A stretch of DNA of 64,000 bases from Microbacteriaceae bacterium (GCA_025463545.1 JAODAR010000010.1:203073-267072); one strand, 5' to 3'; counted from the stretch's first letter, positions 8,257 to 16,846 are shown. Translations and numbers: made by a program. The notes: a model not told the origin generated them from the sequence alone.

Positions 8257-9356
8257 TAGTTCACCGTCCCCAGATTGAGTTGGGGGTTGGCGGCCGCAGC
8301 AGCGTCGGCCGCGGGTCCGCCGAGCACTTCCGAAATGGCAGCATGGTTGAGGGTGCCGTGGATCACGCCGGCTGCGTCGACGACATCGATGCTCAAGGAT
8401 CCAGTCAGAACCAGAGTGTCCAGCGCGTCGCGAAGCGATGCGGTCAACTCGACGCGCGGTCCCCGGCCGGTTGCGGACGAGCCGAGACGCGCTTCGCTCA
8501 CGGGAATGAGTGCGAGTCGCTTGAGCGCTGCTCCCCGGCCGATGAAGGATGCCACATAGTCGTTGGCGGGAGCGGCGAGGATGCGGGCTGGGGTATCGAA
8601 CTGCTCAATCCTCGAGCGCTCGCCCAGCACCGCGATGCGGTCACCGAGCTTGATCGCCTCCTCGAAGTCGTGCGTGACGAAGATGATCGTCTTGCCGATT
8701 TCAGACTGCAGTCTCAGGAATTCCGCCTGCAGCTTCTCCCGAGTGATGGGATCGGTCGCTCCGAACGGTTCGTCCATCAGCATCACCGGCGGGTCAGCCG
8801 CCAGCGCGCGAGCCACCCCAGCGCGTTGCTGCTGGCCGCCGGAGAGCTGCTTGGGGTAACGCTTGGCAAACGTGCCGGGATCAAGCTCCACGGTTTGCAG
8901 CAGTTCGTCGACCCGGGAGGCGATTTTCGCCTTGGACCAGCCGAGCAGCCGGGGCACCACCCCGATGTTTTCGGCGATCGTGAGGTGCGGGAAGAGACCG
9001 ATTTGCTGGATGACGTACCCGATGTGCCGGCGCAAGTCGTTCGGGTTGAGCGACAGGACGTCTTTGCCGTCGATCCGAATGGAGCCGCTGGTCGGCTCTA
9101 TGATCCGGTTGATCATCTTCATTGTCGTGGTCTTGCCGCATCCGCTGGGACCGACGAACATCACCAATTCACCCGGCTCGATGCGCATCGAGAAGTTTTC
9201 CACTGCGGAGGCGTCCTGGCCGGCGTAGGTCTTCGTGATGTTGTCGAGCTCGATCGAAACTCCGCCCTCGTTGGCGGAGATGGCGGACAGGACGCCGGTA
9301 TTGGTGAGCGCGGCCGCGATGTCGGTGGTGGCGTTTGAACGATTGAAATCAGGCAC
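8256..9356 (-). CDS. OpuC-type ABC transporter ATP-binding protein
   Basis: 366 residues from a GTG at 9356. Walker A GPSGCGKTTTMK near residues 68-79, Q-loop region YVIQQIGLFPHLT, signature LSGGQQQR near 168, Walker B VMLMDEPFGATDP and switch His in FVTHDFEEA are complete. The C-terminal 80 residues resemble a single degenerate CBS-like domain; in OpuA the CBS pair senses ionic strength. Energises import. Overlaps the upstream permease gene by eight bases. The N-terminal extension of about 30 residues before the ABC domain is longer than usual. Confidence 0.92.
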   Translation of the reverse strand: MPDFNRSNATTDIAAALTNTGVLSAISANEGGVSIELDNITKTYAGQDASAVENFSMRIEPGELVMFVGPSGCGKTTTMKMINRIIEPTSGSIRIDGKDVLSLNPNDLRRHIGYVIQQIGLFPHLTIAENIGVVPRLLGWSKAKIASRVDELLQTVELDPGTFAKRYPKQLSGGQQQRAGVARALAADPPVMLMDEPFGATDPITREKLQAEFLRLQSEIGKTIIFVTHDFEEAIKLGDRIAVLGERSRIEQFDTPARILAAPANDYVASFIGRGAALKRLALIPVSEARLGSSATGRGPRVELTASLRDALDTLVLTGSLSIDVVDAAGVIHGTLNHAAISEVLGGPAADAAAAANPQLNLGTVN

Positions 9357-10014
9357 GAAGACCCCTTGATGTGGTGAGCCGGGTGATGAGGATGAAGGCG
9401 CCGTCGGCGAGGAGGGCGAGAATGACGACCAGGACGGTTCCCGTCAGGGCGTAGTTGAGCGCGTTCTTGGAGCCGAGCGACGAGAGGCCCTTGAAGATGT
9501 ACTGGCCGAGGCCAGGGCCCGCAACGTACGCCGCAATCGCAGCGATACCGATGGTGAGCTGTGCGGCGACGCGAGCGCCGGTCAGGATGACGGGCCATGC
9601 GATCGGCAGTTGGGTGGTGAGCAAGACGCGTACCGGGCCCATCCCCATCCCGGTTGCCGACTCGAGGATGTGCAGCGGGACTTCGCGAAGCCCGACGACG
9701 GTGTTGCGAATGATCGGCAGCAGCGAGTAGAAGACGAGGGCAACGATGGTGGGCCCCCATCCCAGCCCCAGGACAGGGCTCAAGAGCGCGAGTAGCGCAA
9801 GGGACGGGATGGTGATGGCGATTCCCGCCGCCGTCACGGAGACTGAGCGCGAGATCGGTTTATTCCAGACCAACAGGCCGATGACGACTCCCACCACCAG
9901 TGCGATCACCAGCGAAATGATGACGACCAAGACGTGCTGGATCACGAGCTCCAGGATGTCGTCCCATCGACGTCCGAGAAACACACCGAGGTTAGCAACG
10001 TCGAATTCCGACAC
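9349..10014 (-). CDS. OpuC-type ABC transporter permease, first gene of the operon
   Basis: 221 residues with about five or six membrane segments and the EAA loop ESATGMGMGPVRVLLTTQLP near residues 125-145. It pairs with the second permease to form the transmembrane channel. As the first gene of the operon, its 5' flank (10015-10170) is the shared divergent promoter region with the IclR regulator. The ATG at 10014 follows an AGGAGT-type ribosome-binding site on the minus strand. Confidence 0.9.
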   Translation of the reverse strand: MSEFDVANLGVFLGRRWDDILELVIQHVLVVIISLVIALVVGVVIGLLVWNKPISRSVSVTAAGIAITIPSLALLALLSPVLGLGWGPTIVALVFYSLLPIIRNTVVGLREVPLHILESATGMGMGPVRVLLTTQLPIAWPVILTGARVAAQLTIGIAAIAAYVAGPGLGQYIFKGLSSLGSKNALNYALTGTVLVVILALLADGAFILITRLTTSRGLRA

Positions 10015-10133
10015 GTCCTACTCCTTTCTCTTCGTTGAGTGAAGCCGTTTGGCTGCTGGTGGTCACGAACCGAATCCAGCGGGTTGGCGACAGGAGTGAC
10101 ACTAGCAGCGCGTGGTGCCAATGCGCCAACTGC

Positions 10134-10152
10134 TGTTGTCACAATGGCAACA
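10134..10152. promoter_or_regulatory. Candidate IclR operator between the divergent operon and its regulator
   Basis: Inverted repeat TGTTGTC-ACAAT-GGCAACA: arms of seven bases with six matching and a five-base spacer. It lies 19 bases upstream of the IclR start codon and about 120 bases upstream of the transporter operon. IclR proteins usually bind short palindromes in such divergent intervals; binding here is inferred. Confidence 0.4.
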
Positions 10153-10170
10153 AAGGATTAGGCTTCGAGC

Positions 10171-11031
10171 ATGACGGTGACACAGAGCGGGCCCAGCGCG
10201 CGGCGCAACGCGAGCGGGCTCGGGCGCGACATTGAAGTGCTCGAGCTTCTCGGTGGGGCGGAGGCAGCGGCGCACGGAGGGCTCGGCGTGGTGCGCATCG
10301 CTCAACTTACCGGCCGGGACAAGGGCGTCATGTCCCGGACCCTCGCGACACTTGCGGATGCTGGGCTTGCGGATCGTGACCCTGAGACGCTCAACTATCG
10401 CCTGGGCAGTCGGCTCTTCTCCCTTGCCGCTCGCACAATGGAATCAACCTTGGCTACCGAGTCCCGCCCGCACCTCCGCAGGATCGCACGTTCGACGCGG
10501 GAAACCACTCACCTGTGCGTGCTCCGCGGGGGAAACGTCCTCACCATCATGAGCGAGCTGAGCCCCCACGAGTTCCGCACCACCGGATGGGAGGGCGTGA
10601 CGACAGCCGCCTGGCGCACGCCGTCCGGGCGGGTGCTCATCAGCGACTGGGACCGCGCCTCGCTCACGAACTGGTACGACGAACACGGCCAGGATCGCCC
10701 GCTCGTGGGGCCGGTGGACCCACTCATGTCCGCTTCGGGATTAGCGGTGCTGGAATCACCGCCCGAGGATAAGGTCATCGTGCGCGACTTCGACTCACTC
10801 ATCGCCGAGATCCAGCGGATCCGGGAGCGGGGCTACGCAACGCTCGACGAAGAACTCGAGCTCGGCGTAGTCGGCGCATCCGCGCCTGTCATCGACTTCA
10901 CCGGACGCATCATTGCCGCCATCAACGTCAGCGCTCCCAAATCGCGCATTGGGTCTCAGCTCGACAAGCTCGGCACCTACGTCGCCCTCGCGGCCAAAGC
11001 ATTGTCGGAGCAACTCGGGCACAAACCGTAA
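10171..11031 (+). CDS. IclR-family transcriptional regulator
   Basis: 286 residues. The N-terminal winged helix spans about residues 15-80 (IAQLTGRDKGVMSRTLATL is the recognition region), followed by the IclR effector domain from about residue 100 to 280. It is divergent from the ten-gene operon at 1-10014, the usual arrangement for a local regulator, and probably senses the imported substrate or a product. An AAAGGA lies about 13 bases upstream of the ATG, a little far for a strong ribosome-binding site. Confidence 0.9.
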   Translation: MTVTQSGPSARRNASGLGRDIEVLELLGGAEAAAHGGLGVVRIAQLTGRDKGVMSRTLATLADAGLADRDPETLNYRLGSRLFSLAARTMESTLATESRPHLRRIARSTRETTHLCVLRGGNVLTIMSELSPHEFRTTGWEGVTTAAWRTPSGRVLISDWDRASLTNWYDEHGQDRPLVGPVDPLMSASGLAVLESPPEDKVIVRDFDSLIAEIQRIRERGYATLDEELELGVVGASAPVIDFTGRIIAAINVSAPKSRIGSQLDKLGTYVALAAKALSEQLGHKP

Positions 11032-11134
11032 GCCGGTCCGTTCCATCTCCGAAGGAAGGGTGCCGAAAAACGGATGCCCTGCTCACACCACGTGTAGCCG
11101 GACCGCATATCGAGGCGGCCGCTACGATCTGGAC

Positions 11135-11782
11135 ATGGGTCCCAGAATCGAGCGCTTCCACGGAACACTGGCCTCCTGGAACGACGATCGCGGATTCGGC
11201 TTCATCTCCGCAGCCGAAGGCACAGAAGAAACCTTCGTTCACATCACGTCCTTCCAGGCACGGCCGACGCGGCCGCAGGTGGGTGAGCCGCTCTCGTTCG
11301 AAATGGAGTACTCGGTAGACGGCAAGCGCCGAGCGACGCGGGTGAGAACGGCCGGGGAGCGGATGTCGTCCACGACGCCGCGCCGCGCGCCCCGAGGAAA
11401 GTCAGGCGGCGCACGTTACCTGGCGATCCTCGCCTTTGTGATCGGCTATCTCGTTGTCAACGCCGTCTGGCCGATCCCCCTGTGGGCCGCCGCGCTCTAT
11501 CTCGTCGCCAGCATCGTGTGCTTCATCGTGTATGCGGCGGACAAGTCAGCGGCCGTCTCGGGGCGCTGGCGGGTTTCGGAGAGCACCCTTCTGCTGTTGG
11601 GCGTTGCAGGCGGCTGGCCGGGCGCCATCGTCGCTCAGCAAACGCTCCGCCACAAGACGCAGAAGGCCAGCTTCCGGTCGGCCTTCTGGGGAAGCGTGGT
11701 CCTGAACCTGATCGTCTTCGTCGGGTTCACAACGCCCCTGTTTTCGCTGTTCGTCGACGCAAGCAGACGCCCGCTGGGGTAG
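11135..11782 (+). CDS. Cold-shock domain / DUF1294 membrane fusion protein
   Basis: 215 residues from the ATG at 11135. Residues 1-65 form a cold-shock domain with RNA-binding motifs RGFGFIS and TFVHITSF. After a basic linker, residues about 85-210 are a DUF1294 membrane domain with about four hydrophobic helices and the signature YAADKSAAVSGRWRVSES. The fusion is known in bacteria, but its function is not established; it tethers a nucleic-acid-binding module to the membrane. It stands alone downstream of the IclR gene with no operon partner. Confidence 0.85.
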   Translation: MGPRIERFHGTLASWNDDRGFGFISAAEGTEETFVHITSFQARPTRPQVGEPLSFEMEYSVDGKRRATRVRTAGERMSSTTPRRAPRGKSGGARYLAILAFVIGYLVVNAVWPIPLWAAALYLVASIVCFIVYAADKSAAVSGRWRVSESTLLLLGVAGGWPGAIVAQQTLRHKTQKASFRSAFWGSVVLNLIVFVGFTTPLFSLFVDASRRPLG

Positions 11783-11817
11783 CTTCGGGAACCGACGCGT
11801 AGCTTAGGGAACCGACG
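11780..11817. repeat. Two-copy tandem repeat, 20-base period
   Basis: TAGCTTCGGGAACCGACG at 11780-11797 recurs as TAGCTTAGGGAACCGACG at 11800-11817 with one mismatch. The first copy overlaps the stop of the cold-shock/DUF1294 gene. No function is evident. Confidence 0.6.
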
Positions 11818-11900
11818 GCCGCTACGGGGCACGCCTCGCGCTCATCGCCTGGCGCCGCGACCCGTTAGGCGCAGTTCCAATCAGCGGGAAGCAGAGCCGG

Positions 11901-13016
11901 TCATGGCGTCCAGCGCAACTCGATGATCTGATGAGCATCCGAGTTGTAATAGACGTTCTGCGAGGCTTCGCCGGTATAGACGAAACCCACAGGGTTACTG
12001 ATGGAGTTTGGCGCGCCCGCAGCCGCACCGATTGGATTGTGGTGCCATCCGCTCGGGTCCCACCAGAGCTCGTGGATGGCTCCGTCCTGCCCCGTGTAGA
12101 GCACGTGCTGTGTCGCAACAACCTGGGCCTTCTGCGCCTCGAAAGCGTATCCGGTCGGACGGAATCCAGACGAGATGAGTGGTGCGCCGGTGAGCTGAGT
12201 TAGGTCGACGTGGGTCCATCCGCTGGCTTGCCACCACAGTTCATGAACGTGGCCATCGGCACTCGCGAAGTTCACGTGCTGGGTTAGTTGGTCCCTGAGC
12301 ACGTAACCGGTGTGGCCGTCGTCGACGGCCGCCGGCGCTCCGCTCTGAACCGTCAAGTCGCCGTGGTGCCACCCGTTGACGTCTTTCCAGTACTCATTGA
12401 TGTGACCGTCGGCGCTGCGGTAGTTGACGTGTTGGGTGTTCTGGGCACCGAACACGTACGCTCCCGGCGCACCGTCCGCGGGCGGACCGCCGAACCTGGC
12501 TGTCATGTCGACGTGCTGCCACACGTTGGAGCCCGTGCCGTTGTTGGTCAGGAGATGGAGGTGGTTGTCCTGCCCCTTGTACACCACGTTTTCAGTGCTT
12601 TCGGCGAGGTACTCATAGCCTCGAGGCTCGGAGAGGGCGAGCGGGAAGCCGCTCCCGTCCATCAGGTCGTGGTGATGCCAGTCGCCGTCCCACCACAGTT
12701 CGTGCACATGGCCGTCGAAGGGTGCACCGATATACAGAACGTGCTGTTGGCCCTGGGTCCCGTAGACGTATGCAGTCGGAAACGAGAACACCGGGGGCGC
12801 TCCACCGGCCGCCGCGTTCAGGTCATTCGTGTGCCAGGCGCCGTCGTCGGTGGTGTACAGCTCGTTGATGATGCCCGTGGAGCCGCCCCCAGGGGTGAAC
12901 CCCTGATAGACGACGTGCTTCGGCGAATTTGCGAACACAAACAGATAAGCCGCTGGGTCGAACGTCGCGAGCGGGCCACCGACTTCGAGTGTGAGATTCC
13001 GTGATTTCCAGCCCAT
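11901..13016 (-). CDS. Seven-bladed beta-propeller lectin-like protein (PLL/fucolectin-like)
   Basis: 371 residues made almost entirely of seven repeats of about 48-53 residues. Each blade has the pattern YVF...QHVxY...DGHxHELWW...GWHHxDLT, for example QHVNYRSADGHINEYW and QHVNFASADGHVHELWW. The N-terminal MGWKSRNLTLEVGG supplies the last strand of the final blade, so the ring can close in the usual velcro fashion. The resemblance is to bacterial PLL-type and fungal fucose-binding propellers that bind glycans between blades. No signal peptide or membrane segment is visible, so it is cytosolic or exported by a non-classical route. Monocistronic. Confidence 0.75.
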   Translation of the reverse strand: MGWKSRNLTLEVGGPLATFDPAAYLFVFANSPKHVVYQGFTPGGGSTGIINELYTTDDGAWHTNDLNAAAGGAPPVFSFPTAYVYGTQGQQHVLYIGAPFDGHVHELWWDGDWHHHDLMDGSGFPLALSEPRGYEYLAESTENVVYKGQDNHLHLLTNNGTGSNVWQHVDMTARFGGPPADGAPGAYVFGAQNTQHVNYRSADGHINEYWKDVNGWHHGDLTVQSGAPAAVDDGHTGYVLRDQLTQHVNFASADGHVHELWWQASGWTHVDLTQLTGAPLISSGFRPTGYAFEAQKAQVVATQHVLYTGQDGAIHELWWDPSGWHHNPIGAAAGAPNSISNPVGFVYTGEASQNVYYNSDAHQIIELRWTP

Positions 13017-13075
13017 TGTCCCGCTCCGATCTTCGGATACAACGTGCGGCAGACGTCGGCGTTGACGAAGTCAGG

Positions 13076-13891
13076 CTACGCCGGCGAAGGGGGCAGCGCA
13101 TAGGCTTCGCGGCGTTCTTCGCCGGCGCTATTGCCGCCGTCCACGATGATCGTCTGTCCGGTCACGTAGGAAGCGCCCGGCGAAGCAAGCCAGGCGATGA
13201 CGGATGCGACTTCTGCCGGCGTTCCGCTGCGGCCCATCGGCACGAGGCCACCCTCGATCACTTCACTGGGCAGTTGCGAGCCGCTTGCGATCCAGCCCGG
13301 TGCCACCGCGTTCGCCGTGATTCCGCGTCGCGCCTCATCGACGGCAAGCGCGCGGGTGAGCCCGACAAGCCCGGCCTCGGCCGTGGCGTAGACCAGGTCT
13401 CCGCGGGACGCCATCACGGAGCCGCTTACGCTCGACACTGTCACAATGCGTCCCCAGTTCGCAGCGCGCATGAACCCGATCACCGCGTGGGTGGCGTGAA
13501 AGGCCGTCGAGAGGTTGACGGCCAGACCGCGATCCCACTCCCCTGCCGTCGTGGTGATATCGCCCTGGGCCATCTCCGCGTCACCGGATGCGATCATGCC
13601 GGCATTGTTGACCAGGATCGTGGGCCTGAGATCTGCGTGGGCGAGTCCGTTGCTGAGCTCCCGAGCACCGTCCACGGAATCGAGCGTGCACACGATACCG
13701 GATGCCGCGATGTCCCGGTCTGTCAACTCGGCAACTCTCTCGCGCACGCGATCAGTCGTGGCTGTGATCACCACTTTCGCTCCCAACTCCCCCAACGCCC
13801 GAGCGGCGGCGAAGCCGATCCCGGAGGCTCTCCCGGCTCCCGTGATCAAAGCCGTGCGGCCGGCGAGGTTCCATCCGTCGGGGAGGTCCAT
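13076..13891 (-). CDS. SDR-family oxidoreductase with substituted catalytic lysine
   Basis: 271 residues, Rossmann fold with TGAGRASGIG near residues 17-26, NNAGM near 95, AVNLSTAF, and Ser in VSSVSGS. The active-site segment reads YATAEAG where classical SDRs have YxxxK: the Lys is Glu (codon GAG). The Lys normally lowers the Tyr pKa and holds the cofactor ribose, so catalysis would be impaired or altered. The C-terminus ends TGQTIIVDGGN plus 17 extra residues. Either an inactive or binding-only paralogue, or a recent point mutation. Confidence 0.82.
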   Translation of the reverse strand: MDLPDGWNLAGRTALITGAGRASGIGFAAARALGELGAKVVITATTDRVRERVAELTDRDIAASGIVCTLDSVDGARELSNGLAHADLRPTILVNNAGMIASGDAEMAQGDITTTAGEWDRGLAVNLSTAFHATHAVIGFMRAANWGRIVTVSSVSGSVMASRGDLVYATAEAGLVGLTRALAVDEARRGITANAVAPGWIASGSQLPSEVIEGGLVPMGRSGTPAEVASVIAWLASPGASYVTGQTIIVDGGNSAGEERREAYALPPSPA

Positions 13892-13971
13892 AGCGCAATG
13901 GTATGTGGACCTGTCGATTCCGCGCCGGTCCGGATGCGGGGGGCCGTTTCACGCTGGGATAGGAGCCTTCA

Positions 13972-14391
13972 TCAAGTCGCCGGCGCCACCAGCGGCAGCC
14001 CCGGGAACGCTGTCCGGTACCGACGCGCGTCCCTCGTCACCAGAACGAGCCGGTCGACCACCGCATGAGCCCCGATGTAGAAGTCGGGCAGCGTAGTTCC
14101 GCGGGTTCCCCCGCGCCTCCGATAGGCCTGGTGCGCCCGCGCAGCAAGAAACCCAGCCGCCCAGGGCAGAGGTGCGCGCCGGAGCGCGTCGATCGGTAAG
14201 GCGTCGTCCATCGCATCGATCGTGTCGAATGCGAGCGATACTTCCGAATAGATGAGTGGGTTGATCCACACCTCGCCGCGTCGCATCGCATCGGCCAGCG
14301 CGCGCGCCGACCAGTCTCCCCAGAGCGGGTCGTCGGTGATGATGTCGAGCAGAACGTTCGAGTCGACCATGAACCCGCGAACTTCAGTCAT
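13972..14391 (-). CDS. vapC: VapC-type PIN-domain toxin
   Basis: 139 residues from the ATG at 14391 (a Met seven codons later is possible). PIN-domain acidic residues appear as MVDSNVLLDI near residue 8, YSEVSLAF near 53 and LPDFYIGAHA near 105, giving a complete set of Mg-binding acids. PIN toxins cleave RNA, often initiator tRNA. The start overlaps the end of the antitoxin gene by eight bases, the standard toxin-antitoxin arrangement with translational coupling. Confidence 0.88.
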   Translation of the reverse strand: MTEVRGFMVDSNVLLDIITDDPLWGDWSARALADAMRRGEVWINPLIYSEVSLAFDTIDAMDDALPIDALRRAPLPWAAGFLAARAHQAYRRRGGTRGTTLPDFYIGAHAVVDRLVLVTRDARRYRTAFPGLPLVAPAT

Positions 14392-14626
14392 CGTCGTAGG
14401 AGCGACTGAGCTGCATGATCTCATCCGTTGTCAGGGTGCGCTGAGCCGATCCCCGAAGTCGCGCCAGGAGTTGATCGGCCCGATCTGGCTTTGACACCGT
14501 GGCGGCCGGAGCCAGAATCACCATGCCGTCGCGCTCGATGAACTCGACGTCGGTTTGTGGCATGAGGCCATAGTGTTCCCGTATCCCCTGCGGGATAGTC
14601 ACCTGCCCCTTCGACGTGATGCGCAT
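14384..14626 (-). CDS. vapB: AbrB/MazE-type antitoxin (VapB)
   Basis: 80 residues from the ATG at 14626. The N-terminal swapped-hairpin DNA-binding domain reads MRITSKGQVTIPQGIREHYG, a textbook AbrB motif. The C-terminal tail (DEIMQLSRSYDDD) is acidic and probably wraps the PIN toxin. A longer reading frame extends upstream, but its sequence has no family resemblance and the AbrB motif conventionally begins at this Met. The pair likely autoregulates through an operator upstream of 14626. Confidence 0.88.
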   Translation of the reverse strand: MRITSKGQVTIPQGIREHYGLMPQTDVEFIERDGMVILAPAATVSKPDRADQLLARLRGSAQRTLTTDEIMQLSRSYDDD

Positions 14627-14842
14627 GGGTCCAGTGTAGTTCTTACCGACCGTGGTAATACTCTTGGGGAAATTCGCCATGCGGCAGTTCACCACCGTCA
14701 CGCCTGACGGGAATCCTCTGTGGAGCGATTGGTGGATAATCTGCGCGATTGTCGCCTGTGGAGAATCGTCCGCATGATGACGAATCCCGAGCCCGGCCCG
14801 CAAGGCCTCGCGCATCCACTTGCCGGCCGGATCCCAGCCTTC

Positions 14843-15544
14843 TCAGTGAGTTCCCGTGAGCGCAGACCGATACCGCGCGTACTTCGGCTTACCGACGAGC
14901 CGCCAGATCAGCCGCACCGGTGCGGGCAGGTGCTTGTGCTGCCAGTTCTCACCACCATCCGGTTGCGCGGCGAGGATCGTCCCCAGCTGAATAAACGTCT
15001 TGCCCTTCGCGGTGGACTTGCGACCATGCTCGGCGAACGCGTCGATATCCTTCGGCGTGAAGACGGTCTCCATCACCGGCACGATGTGCACTTCCTCGTC
15101 GGGCAGGTGCACGGCGAGCGCCGCGTTGATTCCGTCAAGCGCGGAGACGACGGATGCGCCATCCGTCGCCCTGCCGCTCGCCCGCCACGCGGGCAGGCTC
15201 ACGTCGAGCTCCTCGAGGTGCAGGAGCATCTCGGCGTGCTGTCTCTTCATCCGCTCGACATGGGCCACGCACGAGGGGGCGCGGCTCTCGAGGCGGTCCC
15301 AGAGCATCGAGTCTTCGCCCTCGTGATGCCCATGGAGCCCGGTCGAGAGCATCGCCAGGTAGTCGCCGACGATGTCAGCGTGGGCCGCATCATGGTCAGC
15401 CACAGCGTGGACTAGCTGGGGGCCCTCGCCGAACCCGGCCCGGAACATCCGATGGATCTCCGCCATTCCGCTCGCGTCGCAGGTCTTCGCGCCTCCGGCG
15501 CCGGCGGAGTTGTCGCCACTCGAGGGCAACGCCGTTGCAGACAT
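14843..15544 (-). CDS. Hemerythrin HHE cation-binding domain protein
   Basis: 233 residues from the ATG at 15544, chosen because GGAG lies six bases upstream. His and acidic ligands of a four-helix di-iron site are visible: HAVADHDAAHADI, GHHEGEDSMLW, MKRQHAEML and HLPDEEVHIVP. The C-terminal 60 residues continue into a basic tail. Such proteins bind O2 or NO or buffer iron. Oriented as a single gene between VapBC and a region of gene debris. Confidence 0.85.
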   Translation of the reverse strand: MSATALPSSGDNSAGAGGAKTCDASGMAEIHRMFRAGFGEGPQLVHAVADHDAAHADIVGDYLAMLSTGLHGHHEGEDSMLWDRLESRAPSCVAHVERMKRQHAEMLLHLEELDVSLPAWRASGRATDGASVVSALDGINAALAVHLPDEEVHIVPVMETVFTPKDIDAFAEHGRKSTAKGKTFIQLGTILAAQPDGGENWQHKHLPAPVRLIWRLVGKPKYARYRSALTGTH

Positions 15545-15664
15545 GAGTACTCCGATCGTCATTGAGCGGTCGCTGGAACTGTATTCCGCCACTCGGGCCG
15601 CGGGCAAGGGGTACTTGCTGCTTCCGAGACCTGGGCTGCACTTCAGTCCCAGCTATGTTCACGA

Positions 15665-16190
15665 TCAGAACAATATGGTCTCATCAACGCGGTCGGCCGC
15701 CTCCCGGGCGAAACGGATCTCGCGCGTGACGACCACCATGGTGAGGCCCTCCGCTGAGAGCTCCTTCATCGTGGCGAGCACCTCCCCCACCAGTTCCGGG
15801 TCGAGCCCGCTCGTCGGCTCGTCGAAGAGCATCAGCTTGGGCCGCATGGCCAATGCCCGTGCGATCGCGACTCGCTGCTGCCCGCCGGAGAGGTGCCGCG
15901 GGTACGCGTTCTCCCGCCCGCTCAGGTTCACCTTCGCGAGCAGCTTCTTCGCACACGCGACAAGTCCCTCACGCGCCTCACCCTTCACCCCGGTCGGCGC
16001 CTCGATGATGTTCTGCTACACAGTCATGTGGGCGAACAAGTTGAACTGCTGGAACACCATGCCGATGTCCCGCCGCCGCAATGCGATCTGGTTGCCCGAG
16101 AGTTCGTGTAGCCGTCCGTTTCGCACCTCGAACCCGACATCCCGGCCGTCAACGAGAATCCGGCTGCCGTTCAACTCCTCGAGCTGATCG
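15665..16190 (-). pseudogene. Remnant of amino-acid ABC transporter ATP-binding gene
   Basis: The minus strand encodes RRDIGMVFQQFNLFAHMTV, then an in-frame TAG at 16016-16018 where the family has a residue before QNIIEAP. It then encodes GVKGEAREG, the signature [14 protein letters not shown] and Walker [15 protein letters not shown], and stops early after [10 protein letters not shown]. The Walker A region is absent, so the gene is 5'-truncated, interrupted and 3'-truncated. It resembles GlnQ/HisP-type ATPases. Non-functional. Confidence 0.85.
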
Positions 16191-16505
16191 CGGACGCCGT
16201 GTTCGACCTGAAGCTGCCGGTGACGGCGAACACGCCCTCGGAGGCCTCCTTCTGGGCGGAGACCGCCGCCGACCTGTTCGGCCCGAACCGGTTCGTGACA
16301 CTACAGTTTCCGAAGTCGGGGTCGGAGGACTTCTCCAAGAACCTTCTGGAGGTGCCGGGCTCGTTCGGGCACATCGGTGCCGGCTCCCCCGAAGTCGACC
16401 CCAGCGAGTGGGCGCCGTTGCACTCGCCGCGTGCCCAGTTCGACACCGGGTGCTGGCGACCAGGCGTCGTTCCTGGCGACTCCGGCCGTGCGGCGGCTGA
16501 TCGTT
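16169..16505 (+). pseudogene. Remnant of M20-family amidohydrolase (C-terminal part)
   Basis: The plus strand encodes the C-terminal third of an M20 peptidase/N-acyl amino acid amidohydrolase: FWAETAADLFGPNRFVTL, then the metal-site motif SGSEDFSKNLLEVPGSFGHI, then LHSPRAQFDTG. After that the homologous reading continues in another frame (ASFLATPAVRRLI), so at least one frameshift is present. No N-terminal catalytic domain remains. It runs into the ABC-ATPase remnant on the other strand, so the two were joined by a deletion or rearrangement. Confidence 0.75.
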
Positions 16506-16846
16506 GCGACGCCTGCGCCCTAAGCAGGCAATCCCCTCACGATCCATCCGAGAGCGACGTACCACGTGCACAAAGACCTTGACCTCGACCGGCCAAAACG
16601 CCGTTGTGGATATCGGATGTCGCCACGGCAACCATGGCCACAATCCGTGCAGACCGATGCGCGCTCAAGCCGGTCAGCACCGATAGATCGCTTGCGAAGA
16701 TACCTGGAGTGAGATCTGCGCCACCAGCGACTCCTCCGTCATCTTGCGACCTCCGGCTTGGCGCGCCGCTACAGCCGGTAGTCCTGTCGAAGCGACTTCG
16801 GCAATGCAACCAAGGTGCCGTCGTCAAACAAGCGTCGGCGCTATCG
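16506..16846. other. Interval without recognisable gene
   Basis: About 340 bases between the amidohydrolase remnant and the 3' end of the CoA-transferase gene. Reading frames on both strands show no recognisable family. Probably further decayed sequence and the downstream flank of the CoA-transferase operon. Confidence 0.5.

Noticed and set aside
6491..10014. Osmoprotectant uptake role for the OpuC-type transporter
   Set aside because: A classical osmoprotection operon is not linked to catabolic enzymes or an IclR regulator; this one is cotranscribed with six enzyme genes. Osmotic function cannot be excluded but is not the best reading.
10913..11134. N-terminal extension of the cold-shock/DUF1294 frame
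   Set aside because: The extension lies inside the IclR coding region, and the cold-shock domain begins exactly at the Met at 11135.
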